Source: Eubacterium sp. (lineage in GTDB: Bacteria > Bacillota > Clostridia > Lachnospirales > Lachnospiraceae). From it: a stretch of 64,000 bases of DNA. The translations under genes were made by a program, and so were the position numbers. Where the stretch lies: contig JAFRHL010000037.1 in NCBI GenBank assembly GCA_017433295.1, positions 1-64,000 of the forward strand. The letters run 5' to 3'. The notes under the pieces are model-generated. The model was not told the DNA's origin and made no database searches. It saw only the letters and a program-made list of their open reading frames with translations. This document shows positions 23,768 through 31,674 of this stretch, piece after piece. Positions within the stretch are counted from its first letter, which is position 1, and each line of letters opens with the position of its first letter.

Positions 23768-24538
23768 ATGAGATTTCGGCCCTGTATCGATATACATAAC
23801 GGAAAGGTAAAGCAGATCGTCGGAGGCAGTCTCAAGGACAAAGACAATTATGCCGAAGATAATTTTGTTTCAGAAAAGGATGCCGCCTGGTACGCAGACC
23901 TGTATAAAAGCAGGGGGCTTTATGGCGGACATATTATCCTGCTGAATCCTTCCGGCAGTGACTATTACGAAGAGGATGTCCGGCAGGCCTGCCTTGCCCT
24001 TGCCGCCTGGCCCGGCGGACTGCAGATCGGAGGAGGAATGACCGATGAAAATGCGGAATTTTTCCTTGAAAAAGGTGCCAGCCATATTATTGTGACATCC
24101 TTTGTTTTCCGGAACGGGCAGATCGATTACGGGAATCTTGAAAGAATAAAAGCAGTGACAGGAAAAGAGCATCTGGTGCTGGACTTAAGCTGCCGCAAAA
24201 GAAACGATGCTTATTATATTGTTACCGACCGATGGCAGAAGTTTACTAAGGTAAAGCTTACGGAGGATGTCCTTGATGAGCTTTCCGGCTATTGTGATGA
24301 GTTTCTGATCCACGCAGTTGATGTGGAAGGAAAGGCATCGGGCATCGAGACGGATTTAGTCAGCCTGCTGGGCAGATGGAAAGGCCTTCCGGTCACCTAC
24401 GCAGGAGGCGTCGCCGGTTTTGAAGACCTGGCCCTGTTAAAGAAGCTGGGAGGCGGCAGGGTGGACGTGACCATCGGCAGTGCGTTGGATCTTTTTGGCG
24501 GAGATATGAATTTTGAAGAGGTGCTTCATTATTTATAA
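23768..24538 (+). CDS. hisA: Eukaryotic-type phosphoribosylformimino-AICAR-ribotide isomerase
   Basis: A 256-residue TIM barrel that reads like yeast HIS6 rather than bacterial HisA: FRPCIDIHNGKVKQIVGGSL at the start, LQIGGGM, HIIVTSFVF, VLDLSCRKRND, FLIHAVDVEGKASGI, YAGGV and VTIGSALDLFGG at the end. The catalytic acids sit in CIDIHNG and HAVDVEG. It isomerises ProFAR to PRFAR in histidine synthesis. No other his gene is near; it sits between an MBL hydrolase and an HPr gene. Such a stand-alone variant suggests acquisition by transfer or a genome with a scattered pathway. Confidence 0.88.
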   Translation: MRFRPCIDIHNGKVKQIVGGSLKDKDNYAEDNFVSEKDAAWYADLYKSRGLYGGHIILLNPSGSDYYEEDVRQACLALAAWPGGLQIGGGMTDENAEFFLEKGASHIIVTSFVFRNGQIDYGNLERIKAVTGKEHLVLDLSCRKRNDAYYIVTDRWQKFTKVKLTEDVLDELSGYCDEFLIHAVDVEGKASGIETDLVSLLGRWKGLPVTYAGGVAGFEDLALLKKLGGGRVDVTIGSALDLFGGDMNFEEVLHYL

Positions 24539-24568
24539 ACACTATGTGGCAAAGAGGAGGAGGCTACG

Positions 24569-24826
24569 ATGAAAGAGTTTGATTATACCTTAAACATTAA
24601 GATGGGAATCCATGCAAGACCCGCAGCCCTGATTGCGGACCGGGCAAAATTCATTGATGAAAAAATCAGTGTTTCATTCAATGGAAAGACTGCCGATGCT
24701 TCAAAGATCATGAAGCTGGTAAGTCTTAGAGCCAAGAAGGGTGATACCGTTCACGTTACGGTGGAAGGGCCGGAAGAAGAGAAGGTTGCTCTGGAGATGG
24801 AAAAGCTTTTCAAAGAGAATCTCTAG
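24569..24826 (+). CDS. HPr-family phosphocarrier protein with altered regulatory site
   Basis: An 85-residue HPr-like protein. The catalytic His15 is present in MGIHARPAAL, so PEP-dependent phosphorylation by enzyme I is plausible. At the kinase site normal HPr has K45-S46-I-M; here it reads S45-K46-I-M, so the canonical HPr-kinase serine is replaced by lysine, with a serine one position earlier. It may be a paralogue outside CcpA-type control. It lies 30 bases after hisA with a strong GAGGAGG site. Confidence 0.88.
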   Translation: MKEFDYTLNIKMGIHARPAALIADRAKFIDEKISVSFNGKTADASKIMKLVSLRAKKGDTVHVTVEGPEEEKVALEMEKLFKENL

Positions 24827-24956
24827 TACACCGTTTTTTACATATAAATGATTTTTCGGCCTGCCGAATGAAATCGTTGATGTAAATGCTCTCAGGACGG
24901 TTCATAAAGATACCAAAGTTGATGTTTAATTAGTGAGACTGACCCAGACATAAAAG

Positions 24957-24987
24957 CGGAGCACTTTTGATAGTGCTCCGTTTTTTT
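24957..24987 (+). terminator. Intrinsic terminator after the HPr gene
   Basis: A strong hairpin, CGGAGCACT paired with AGTGCTCCG, is followed by seven T. It also separates the convergent cbiG gene. Confidence 0.88.
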
Positions 24988-25066
24988 AAAATCTACCACA
25001 AGTTGATAACGCACCCGGTTTTTGGGGTCATTAAGCAACTTTCTAGAAAAGGCTCTGCCAGAAGAT

Positions 25067-26101
25067 CTATAGTTTTCTCTTGCTTAAGGCAATGGTGATC
25101 CCCTTAAATTTCACCTTATCCCTTAATATGGTCCCCCTGCCTGAGGCCAGGTAGGAGCTGGCAGTGGAGACCGACAACACACCGGTCCGGCTGGCTACAA
25201 ACTCGGACTGCCGGATATTCAGGCTGTTAAGATCCAGGTCCTCTATTTCCTCTGTGGGAATCACTGTAAGAGGTACGCCCAGATGGTCGGCAGTGGTCAG
25301 GATCCCGGGTTCTTCTGCCTTCAGAGGAATGGTACTGATACATTTCAGCGAGAGGGGAGAAAGTCCTTCTTCAGCCAGCACCTCCCGCAGGGCTGTTTCG
25401 ATGGGGGCCGCTTCCATATTCTTCTTGCAGCCGATTCCGGCACAGATGGTGCGGGGGCGCAGATAAAGAACAGGAGAAAAATCATCCGGCGGCAGGACAA
25501 GTCCTTCGTCAATAACAACTGCCGGATTCATCGGGCCGGCATCCTCCAAAGGTCTCCTGAAGTCCTTTGCAGATAATAGTTTCATTTTTCCCTTCTCCGC
25601 TGCTCTGGTCAGTTCGGGAAATCTGTAATCAGAAATAACGGTGACAGGCCGGCCTGAGAGTAAAGCGCCGCTGATATGCTTGAGAGTGGAGATGTTTTCG
25701 ATGGACATATCATGGGACTTGGCAAAGCTGTCAAAGGACAGTTCTCCCGCCACATCGGTGGCTGTGGTAATGACGGGATCGCCTCCGGAGATGGCAGCCA
25801 TCTCCCGGGCCAGGTCATTGGCTCCTCCCAGGTGGCCGGAAAGGAGGCTGATGGCATGCTGTCCTTTCTGGTCCATCACCACCACTCCGGGATCACTGGT
25901 CTTGTGGACGATCAGAGGTGCCAGGATGCGGACAACTATGCCGGTGGCCATGATGCAGACCAGATAATCATATTCGGAGAAAGCCTTTCTCAAATTTTCT
26001 TTAAAATTATCTTTTCCGTAAATATCTCCGGGATGGGTGCCGGCAAGCCTTTCGGCAAGTATGCCGCCTTCCTCTGTGAGATAAAAATAAGCAGTGTTCA
26101 T
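25067..26101 (-). CDS. cbiG: Cobalt-precorrin-5A hydrolase
   Basis: A 344-residue CbiG with the N-terminal domain (MATGIVVRILAPL, LLSGHLGGANDLAREMA, TTATDVAG) and the C-terminal domain (CAGIGCKKN, ISTIPLKAEEPG). It opens the delta-lactone of cobalt-precorrin-5A, releasing acetaldehyde, in the anaerobic B12 route. It is the only corrin gene in the window on the minus strand, behind a LysR gene and apart from the long rightward operon that carries the rest. Confidence 0.93.
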   Translation of the reverse strand: MNTAYFYLTEEGGILAERLAGTHPGDIYGKDNFKENLRKAFSEYDYLVCIMATGIVVRILAPLIVHKTSDPGVVVMDQKGQHAISLLSGHLGGANDLAREMAAISGGDPVITTATDVAGELSFDSFAKSHDMSIENISTLKHISGALLSGRPVTVISDYRFPELTRAAEKGKMKLLSAKDFRRPLEDAGPMNPAVVIDEGLVLPPDDFSPVLYLRPRTICAGIGCKKNMEAAPIETALREVLAEEGLSPLSLKCISTIPLKAEEPGILTTADHLGVPLTVIPTEEIEDLDLNSLNIRQSEFVASRTGVLSVSTASSYLASGRGTILRDKVKFKGITIALSKRKL

Positions 26102-26181
26102 TGTAAGCCCTTTCTTAATGCAAATCTATATTGTTTTTTAATTTTCCCCAGGAAAAAATCCGCTCATATGGGTATATAAAA

Positions 26182-27087
26182 TTATTTTTCTCTGCCTGTC
26201 CCATCTTCTGCATGCTGTGAAATGATGTGGTCAATATATTGTTGTGTTTCTCTGGCGGGTATGATGTCTCTGAGGGAGACCAGGTGGGTCTCTATATGGT
26301 AATTGCTGTGGGCATCTTCCTTCAGGGGGATGAAAACAACCTCAGGGAAATTAAAATGCCGGAAGACTTCTCTGGGACAAAATCCGATCAGATCGAAGGT
26401 ATGGAGTACAGGGAGAAACTCGCTGGAACCCGAGGAACCGTATACAGCATATGTGATACCCTGGGAATCCGCGTCTTTAAGAATCTGTTCATTGAAGGCC
26501 TGCAGCTGGTTTAAGAGCAGCAGCTGCTGGCAGTGCAGGTCGGAAACAGAAATGCGTCGTTTTAATGCCAGGGGATGAGTCCGGTTCATCACGGCGCAGA
26601 TAGGATCCCGGCGTATCATCTGGTAAGACTGCAGGATCCGGGGAATGGGCTCAAACATAAAAGCCAGGTCAGCCTTCCGGTTCTGTAGATGATCCGGAAT
26701 CATATCATTATCGTCTTCCTCATACTGGATTCTGGATCCCGGATAAAGTTCCTTGTACTGGGGATAAAGTCCTTTACTGCAGGACAGGGCAAAACCCTGA
26801 TAGGCAATGACTTTAAGCAGGTGTTTTTGCTTTAAGTCATCGATGGCCTGCTCCAGATCCTGGTAGGAGGAAGCCACCTTATCAAAATAATGGTACAAAG
26901 ATAAACCTGCCTCTGTGGGGACCACGCCGGAAGCAGACCGTTCGAAGAGAGGAAAGCCCAGCTCATCCTCCAGCCGGTTAATGGACTTGCTTAATCCCTG
27001 CTGAGATATAAAAAGCTTGTGGCTTGCCCTGGTGATGTTGCTGTCTTTGAAGAGCTGCATGACGTACTGGATCTGTCTCAGTTCCAT
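26182..27087 (-). CDS. LysR-type transcriptional regulator
   Basis: A 301-residue protein with an N-terminal winged helix (MELRQIQYVMQLFKDSNITR, then ASHKLFISQQGLSKSINRLE and FPLFERS) and a C-terminal co-inducer domain of two periplasmic-binding-like lobes. It is transcribed towards cbiG, 80 bases away, and divergent from the hem/cob operon, so control of tetrapyrrole or cobalamin synthesis is the positional guess. The ligand is not predictable. Confidence 0.88.
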   Translation of the reverse strand: MELRQIQYVMQLFKDSNITRASHKLFISQQGLSKSINRLEDELGFPLFERSASGVVPTEAGLSLYHYFDKVASSYQDLEQAIDDLKQKHLLKVIAYQGFALSCSKGLYPQYKELYPGSRIQYEEDDNDMIPDHLQNRKADLAFMFEPIPRILQSYQMIRRDPICAVMNRTHPLALKRRISVSDLHCQQLLLLNQLQAFNEQILKDADSQGITYAVYGSSGSSEFLPVLHTFDLIGFCPREVFRHFNFPEVVFIPLKEDAHSNYHIETHLVSLRDIIPARETQQYIDHIISQHAEDGTGREK

Positions 27088-27103
27088 ATCGTTACCTCTA
27101 AAA

Positions 27104-27130
27104 GGAGACAGGGGACGGTTCTCTGTCTCC
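27104..27130 (-). repeat. 27-bp palindromic repeat, copy 4
   Basis: Reverse orientation (loop reads GGGACGGTTCT). It forms an inverted pair with copy 5, 40 bases further on, in the 368-base LysR-hemL gap. Confidence 0.9.
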
Positions 27131-27170
27131 TTAATGTCATCATATCGCTTTAAATACCTGTCCCGAAAAA

Positions 27171-27197
27171 GGAGACAGAGAACCGTCCCCTGTCTCC
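27171..27197 (+). repeat. 27-bp palindromic repeat, copy 5
   Basis: Forward orientation, opposite to copy 4. The rest of the gap to hemL (27198-27455) is AT-rich, with several weak -10-like hexamers; no B12 box or other recognisable riboswitch was seen. Confidence 0.9.
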
Positions 27198-27455
27198 TTT
27201 CTTTGTCTTCATGATATCTGTAAAAAGATGGGATGTCAAGAAAATTTGTCTGGCAAAAAATGAATGTTTTAATTGTATAATTACCCCTTTTTTAAATATT
27301 AAAATTGTGTTACAATAACTAAAGTTTACAGCTGGAAAACAAATGTTGGAAGATACTGTACAATTTTTTCTAGTATAAACGACATAAAAATACTCTTTTT
27401 CAACGGTAAATTATTGCTGTAAAAACAAGAATATATCAGACGGGGAGGTCGGATA

Positions 27456-28727
27456 ATGAATGCTTCAAAATCAGAAGAATTATATCGCATTGCGCAGGAT
27501 CTGATGCCGGGAGGAGTCAATTCTCCGGTCAGGGCTTTTGGCTCTGTGGGCCGGAATCCTCTGTTCATTGATCATGCCATAGGTTCCCATATTTTTGATG
27601 TGGATGGCAACGAGTTTATCGACTATGTCTGTTCCTGGGGCCCGGGTATCCTGGGTCATGCCCACCCGAAGGTGATCGAGGAAGTAGTAAAGGCCTGCTA
27701 TGACGGCCTGACCTTCGGCGCTCCCACAGGGAAGGAAAACGAGCTGGCAGCGCTGATCCGTGATTGTGTACCCTCCATGGAGCTTGTGCGCATGGTGAAT
27801 TCCGGCACGGAGGCTACCATGAGCGCCATCCGGGCTGCCAGAGGATTTACCGGCAGGGACAAGATCATCAAGTTTAAGGGCTGCTATCATGGCCACTCGG
27901 ACGGTCTTTTAGTACAGGCAGGTTCTGCCGCCCTTACCCAGTCAGTTCCCGACAGCAGCGGCGTGCCCGCTTCCTTTGCCAGCCAGACCCTGGTGGCATT
28001 GTTTAACGACAAAGATTCTGTCAGGGAGCTTTTTGAGAACAATAAAGACCAGATCGCAGCCCTGATCGTTGAGCCGGTGGCGGCCAACATGGGCGTGGTT
28101 CCCCCGGAGGAAGGCTTCCTTGAGTTCTTAAGAGAGATCACTGAGGACAACGGAACCGTTCTGATTTTTGATGAGGTGATCACCGGCTTCCGTCTGGGGA
28201 CCGGCGGAGCCCAGGCATATTACGGCATCAGCCCGGATATGACCACCCTGGGCAAGATCGTGGGCGGCGGTATGCCCATGGCTGTTTATGGAGGCCGCAG
28301 AGATATTATGAAGAATGTGGCGCCCACCGGCAAGGTATACCAGGCCGGCACCCTCTCCGGCAATCCCATTGCCACCACGGCAGGCATCAGCACCATCCGC
28401 CTGCTCATGGAGGATCCGGACATTTATACCCGCATAGAGGCAAATGCCGTGAAGCTGAAGGAAGCATTTCTGGCCAGGGCGAAGAAGCTTGGTATAAATC
28501 TGCATGTGAACCAGGTGGGATCTCTGCTCAGCGCTTTCTTTACAGACCAGGAGGTTAAGGATTATGCCGGAGCCCTGTCTTCTGATACCGAGGCCTATGC
28601 AGACTACTTTAATTATATGCTGGAAAATGGCATCTATGTGGCTCCCTCCCAGTTTGAAGCCATGTTTGTGTCCGGCGCTCACAGTGATGAAGATATCGCC
28701 AGGACCATAGAAGTTCTTTTAGGGTGA
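27456..28727 (+). CDS. hemL: Glutamate-1-semialdehyde 2,1-aminomutase
   Basis: A 423-residue class III aminotransferase-fold enzyme with MPGGVNSPVRAF at the start, NSGTEATMSAIRAARG, CYHGHSD, IFDEVITGFR, and the PLP lysine in TLGKIVGGGMPM. It converts glutamate-1-semialdehyde to 5-aminolevulinate in the C5 pathway. GGGGAGG lies seven bases before the ATG. First gene of the rightward tetrapyrrole/B12 unit; hemA, the preceding step, is two genes on. Confidence 0.96.
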   Translation: MNASKSEELYRIAQDLMPGGVNSPVRAFGSVGRNPLFIDHAIGSHIFDVDGNEFIDYVCSWGPGILGHAHPKVIEEVVKACYDGLTFGAPTGKENELAALIRDCVPSMELVRMVNSGTEATMSAIRAARGFTGRDKIIKFKGCYHGHSDGLLVQAGSAALTQSVPDSSGVPASFASQTLVALFNDKDSVRELFENNKDQIAALIVEPVAANMGVVPPEEGFLEFLREITEDNGTVLIFDEVITGFRLGTGGAQAYYGISPDMTTLGKIVGGGMPMAVYGGRRDIMKNVAPTGKVYQAGTLSGNPIATTAGISTIRLLMEDPDIYTRIEANAVKLKEAFLARAKKLGINLHVNQVGSLLSAFFTDQEVKDYAGALSSDTEAYADYFNYMLENGIYVAPSQFEAMFVSGAHSDEDIARTIEVLLG

Positions 28728-28831
28728 TCGGAGCCGGTTTTGTTCGGATCTGAGAAACAGAGACAGCTGCGAAACCGGGCAGCCGGACTCATTTGTTAAA
28801 AAATATATATTTAATGGAGGAGAAAGAGGAT

Positions 28832-29587
28832 ATGGTACATTTTATCGGGGCAGGTCCCGGAGATCCGGAATTACTTACTATCAAGGGAAAGAAGCTGATC
28901 GATCAGGCGGATGTTATCATTTACGCAGGATCACTGGTGAATAAAGAGGTCCTGGCCGGAGCCAAAGAGGGGGCAAAGATCTATAACAGTGCCACCATGA
29001 CTCTGGAGGAAGTGATCGATGTGATGAAGGAAGCCGACGCAAAGGGGCTTGAGGTGGCCAGAGTCCACACGGGGGATCCGGCCATTTTCGGCGCCCACAG
29101 GGAGCAGATGGACGAGCTGGACCGCCTGGGCATTGCCCATGAGGTGATTCCGGGAGTAAGCTCTTTCCTGGCTACTGCCGCAGCCCTTCAGAAGGAATAT
29201 ACCCTTCCCGGAGTATCCCAGACCGTGATCCTTACCCGCATGGAGGGAAGGACCCCCATGCCGCCAAAGGAGAAGCTCGCGGACCTGGCAAAACACAACT
29301 CCACCATGATCATTTTCTTAAGTGTGGGCATGATCGAGGAACTGGCAGAGACCCTGAAGAAGGAATACAGGGAAGATACACCGGTGGCAGTTGTTTATAA
29401 AGCTTCCTGGGAGGACCAGAAGATCGTCATCGGCAATCTCACCAACATAGCCGAGAAGGTAAAAGAGGCCGGCATCACCAAGACAGCCCTTACGGTGGTA
29501 GGGGATTTCCTGGGTGACGAATATGAACTGTCAAAACTGTATGATAAAACATTTACCCATGAATTCAGGACTGCCAAAGAAGTATAG
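28832..29587 (+). CDS. cobM: Cobalt-precorrin-4 C11-methyltransferase
   Basis: A 251-residue SAM-dependent tetrapyrrole methylase (CbiF/CobM). I chose ATG 28832, giving the normal start MVHFIGAGPGDPELLT; the frame is open further upstream. The motifs HTGDPAIFGAHREQ, IPGVSSFLATAAALQ and LTRMEGRTPMP are diagnostic for this member. It adds the C11 methyl group in the anaerobic corrin pathway. It lies between hemL and hemA. Confidence 0.94.
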   Translation: MVHFIGAGPGDPELLTIKGKKLIDQADVIIYAGSLVNKEVLAGAKEGAKIYNSATMTLEEVIDVMKEADAKGLEVARVHTGDPAIFGAHREQMDELDRLGIAHEVIPGVSSFLATAAALQKEYTLPGVSQTVILTRMEGRTPMPPKEKLADLAKHNSTMIIFLSVGMIEELAETLKKEYREDTPVAVVYKASWEDQKIVIGNLTNIAEKVKEAGITKTALTVVGDFLGDEYELSKLYDKTFTHEFRTAKEV

Positions 29588-29634
29588 ACGCAAAATGGCA
29601 GTAATAGTTATATTACAATGAGGGATAAAGTATT

Positions 29635-30816
29635 ATGGCGATTCAGATAATCAGTATCAGTCATAAGGCAGCCCCTCTTCGTATCCGGGAGAAATTTGCC
29701 TTTACGAAAGAGCAGCAGATCGAGCTGATGAAAAGGCTTGTGGAGCATCCGGAGGTGGATGAGGCCCTGATCCTTTCCACCTGCAACCGGACTGAACTGT
29801 ATGCTTATGTGGACGACCCGGACAATAGAAGAGAGGCTTTCCGGACCATGGAGAAGGAGCTTCTTACCATGGCCGGCGCCCGGGATGAGGAAGATATCAG
29901 CGATTACATTCTCTTTTTCCATGGAGATAAGGCCATACACCACCTGTTCCGGGTGGCCACGGGGCTTGATTCCATGGTGGTGGGAGAAGACCAGATCCTG
30001 GGCCAGGTGAAGACTGCCCACAGTATGGCCATCGGGGCCGGGACCACCGGCGTTTACCTGAATACATTTTTCAGGGATGCGGTGACCGGGGCCAAAAAGG
30101 TAAAGACGGCCACAGACCTGTCCAAAACATCCGTATCCACGGCAACCCTGGCCATCAAGGCCGCGGAGGATGCTCTGGGTACCCTGAAGGGAAAGAAGGT
30201 TATGGTCATCGGCGCCACCGGCAAGATCGGCGGTGTGGTTCTCATGAATCTTGTCCGGGTCTCCGGAGCAGAGATCTACGTTACCACCAGGGGCAACAAG
30301 GTGATCACCTTAAAGCATGGGGAAAAGAATTTCACCATTCTTGAATATGAGGAAAGATACGATCACATTGACGAGATGGATGTGATCATTTCCGCCACAT
30401 CCAGTCCCCATTATGTGCTGACCTGTAATAAAGTGAAATACTCTATAAAAACGGACAAACCCAGGGTTTTTGTGGACCTGGCGGTGCCCATGGATATTGA
30501 GAAATCCATAGCCGATCTCGACCAGATACATTACTATAATATAGATGACTTTGAGAGGATCGCGGAGAAAAACAACCGGAAGAAGCAGAAGGAGGCAGAG
30601 CTGGCCGAGGGTATCCTTGGAGATTATGAACTGCAGTTCCGTAAATGGATGATCTTCCAGAAGGCGCTTCCCGTAATGAGAGAGGAAAAACAGAATTTCA
30701 GAAAAATGGTGGAGTTTAAGGGACTGGATTATGCTCTGAACCAGTTCTATATCTGGGTCAGGGAAAACAACAGTCCGGAAGACCTGGAGATCTTTTTCCG
30801 GTGTATCGAGCATTAA
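29635..30816 (+). CDS. hemA: Glutamyl-tRNA reductase
   Basis: A 393-residue protein. The catalytic cysteine C50 is in LILSTCNRTELY; GEDQILGQVK and the NADPH-binding KKVMVIGATGKIGGVVL follow, then a helical dimerisation region at the C-terminus. It reduces glutamyl-tRNA to glutamate-1-semialdehyde, the first step of tetrapyrrole synthesis, and hands it to HemL. Slightly shorter than many family members but complete. Confidence 0.95.
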   Translation: MAIQIISISHKAAPLRIREKFAFTKEQQIELMKRLVEHPEVDEALILSTCNRTELYAYVDDPDNRREAFRTMEKELLTMAGARDEEDISDYILFFHGDKAIHHLFRVATGLDSMVVGEDQILGQVKTAHSMAIGAGTTGVYLNTFFRDAVTGAKKVKTATDLSKTSVSTATLAIKAAEDALGTLKGKKVMVIGATGKIGGVVLMNLVRVSGAEIYVTTRGNKVITLKHGEKNFTILEYEERYDHIDEMDVIISATSSPHYVLTCNKVKYSIKTDKPRVFVDLAVPMDIEKSIADLDQIHYYNIDDFERIAEKNNRKKQKEAELAEGILGDYELQFRKWMIFQKALPVMREEKQNFRKMVEFKGLDYALNQFYIWVRENNSPEDLEIFFRCIEH

Positions 30817-30837
30817 GATTATAAAAGGAGAATAGTA

Positions 30838-31584
30838 ATGGGCAAATTATATGCCGTGGGCTTCGGACCCGGCGGTTATGAACATATGACACAGAAGGCC
30901 GTAGACGTTATCAACAAGGCGGATATTATCACCGGTTACACCACTTATGTGGAAATGCTTAAAGAGTTTTTCCCCGATAAAGAATATCTGGCTACTCCCA
31001 TGACCAAGGAGATTGACCGCTGCAAGATGGCTTTGGACCTGGCCGAAGAGGGCAAAACCGTCGCCATGGTAAGCTCCGGTGACAGCGGCATTTACGGTAT
31101 GGCAGGCATCCTCCTGGAGATTGCCAACGAAAGAGGAAGCGACGTGGAGATAGAGACCGTTCCCGGGATCACAGCGGCCAGCGCCGCAGCGTCAGTGCTG
31201 GGTGCCCCGCTTATGCATGACTTTGCCATCATCAGCTTAAGTGACCTTATGACTCCTTTTGACCTGATCATGAAGCGGATAGACTGCGTCGGCCAGGGAG
31301 ATATGATCGTCTGCCTTTATAATCCAAAGAGCAAAAAACGCGCGGATTATGTGGAGAAGGCGGCAGATATCCTGATGAAGTACAGAAGCGGCGATACTCC
31401 GGTGGGGATCGTGCGCAATGCGGGCCGGGCAGACCAGTCATCCTGTATCACCACCCTTGACAAGGTAAAGGATGCCCCCATCGATATGTTCAGTATCGTG
31501 CTGATCGGCAATTCCAATACCTATGTGAAGAATAATAAAATGATCACTCCAAGAGGATATGAGGAAAAGTACGGACTGGACTGA
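30838..31584 (+). CDS. cobJ: Precorrin-3B / cobalt-factor-III C17-methyltransferase
   Basis: A 248-residue methylase (CbiH/CobJ): GFGPGGYEHMTQKA at the start, VSSGDSGIYGMAG, VPGITAASAAASVLGAPLMH and LYNPKSKKR are typical. In the anaerobic route it methylates C17 and drives ring contraction. It starts 21 bases after hemA with AAAGGAGA before the ATG. Confidence 0.95.
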   Translation: MGKLYAVGFGPGGYEHMTQKAVDVINKADIITGYTTYVEMLKEFFPDKEYLATPMTKEIDRCKMALDLAEEGKTVAMVSSGDSGIYGMAGILLEIANERGSDVEIETVPGITAASAAASVLGAPLMHDFAIISLSDLMTPFDLIMKRIDCVGQGDMIVCLYNPKSKKRADYVEKAADILMKYRSGDTPVGIVRNAGRADQSSCITTLDKVKDAPIDMFSIVLIGNSNTYVKNNKMITPRGYEEKYGLD

Positions 31585-31622
31585 TTGTCTGCAAAGCAAT
31601 GACGGACGGAATCCCGTATCTG

Positions 31623-31650
31623 GGGCCCCGCCTCGATTTCGATTGATTCA
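31623..31650 (-). repeat. Second small palindromic repeat, degenerate copy C
   Basis: Read on the minus strand: GAATCAATCGAAATCGAGGC, close to the left half of copy B at 57168-57197; the right arm is lost in a GGGGCCCC stretch. In the gap before the HemC-CobA-HemD gene. Confidence 0.4.
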
Positions 31651-31674
31651 GCTGGCATAATGGAGACATTATTT

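Noticed and set aside
27198-27455. Cobalamin riboswitch before hemL
   Set aside because: No B12-box-like sequence or the expected conserved core could be found by eye.
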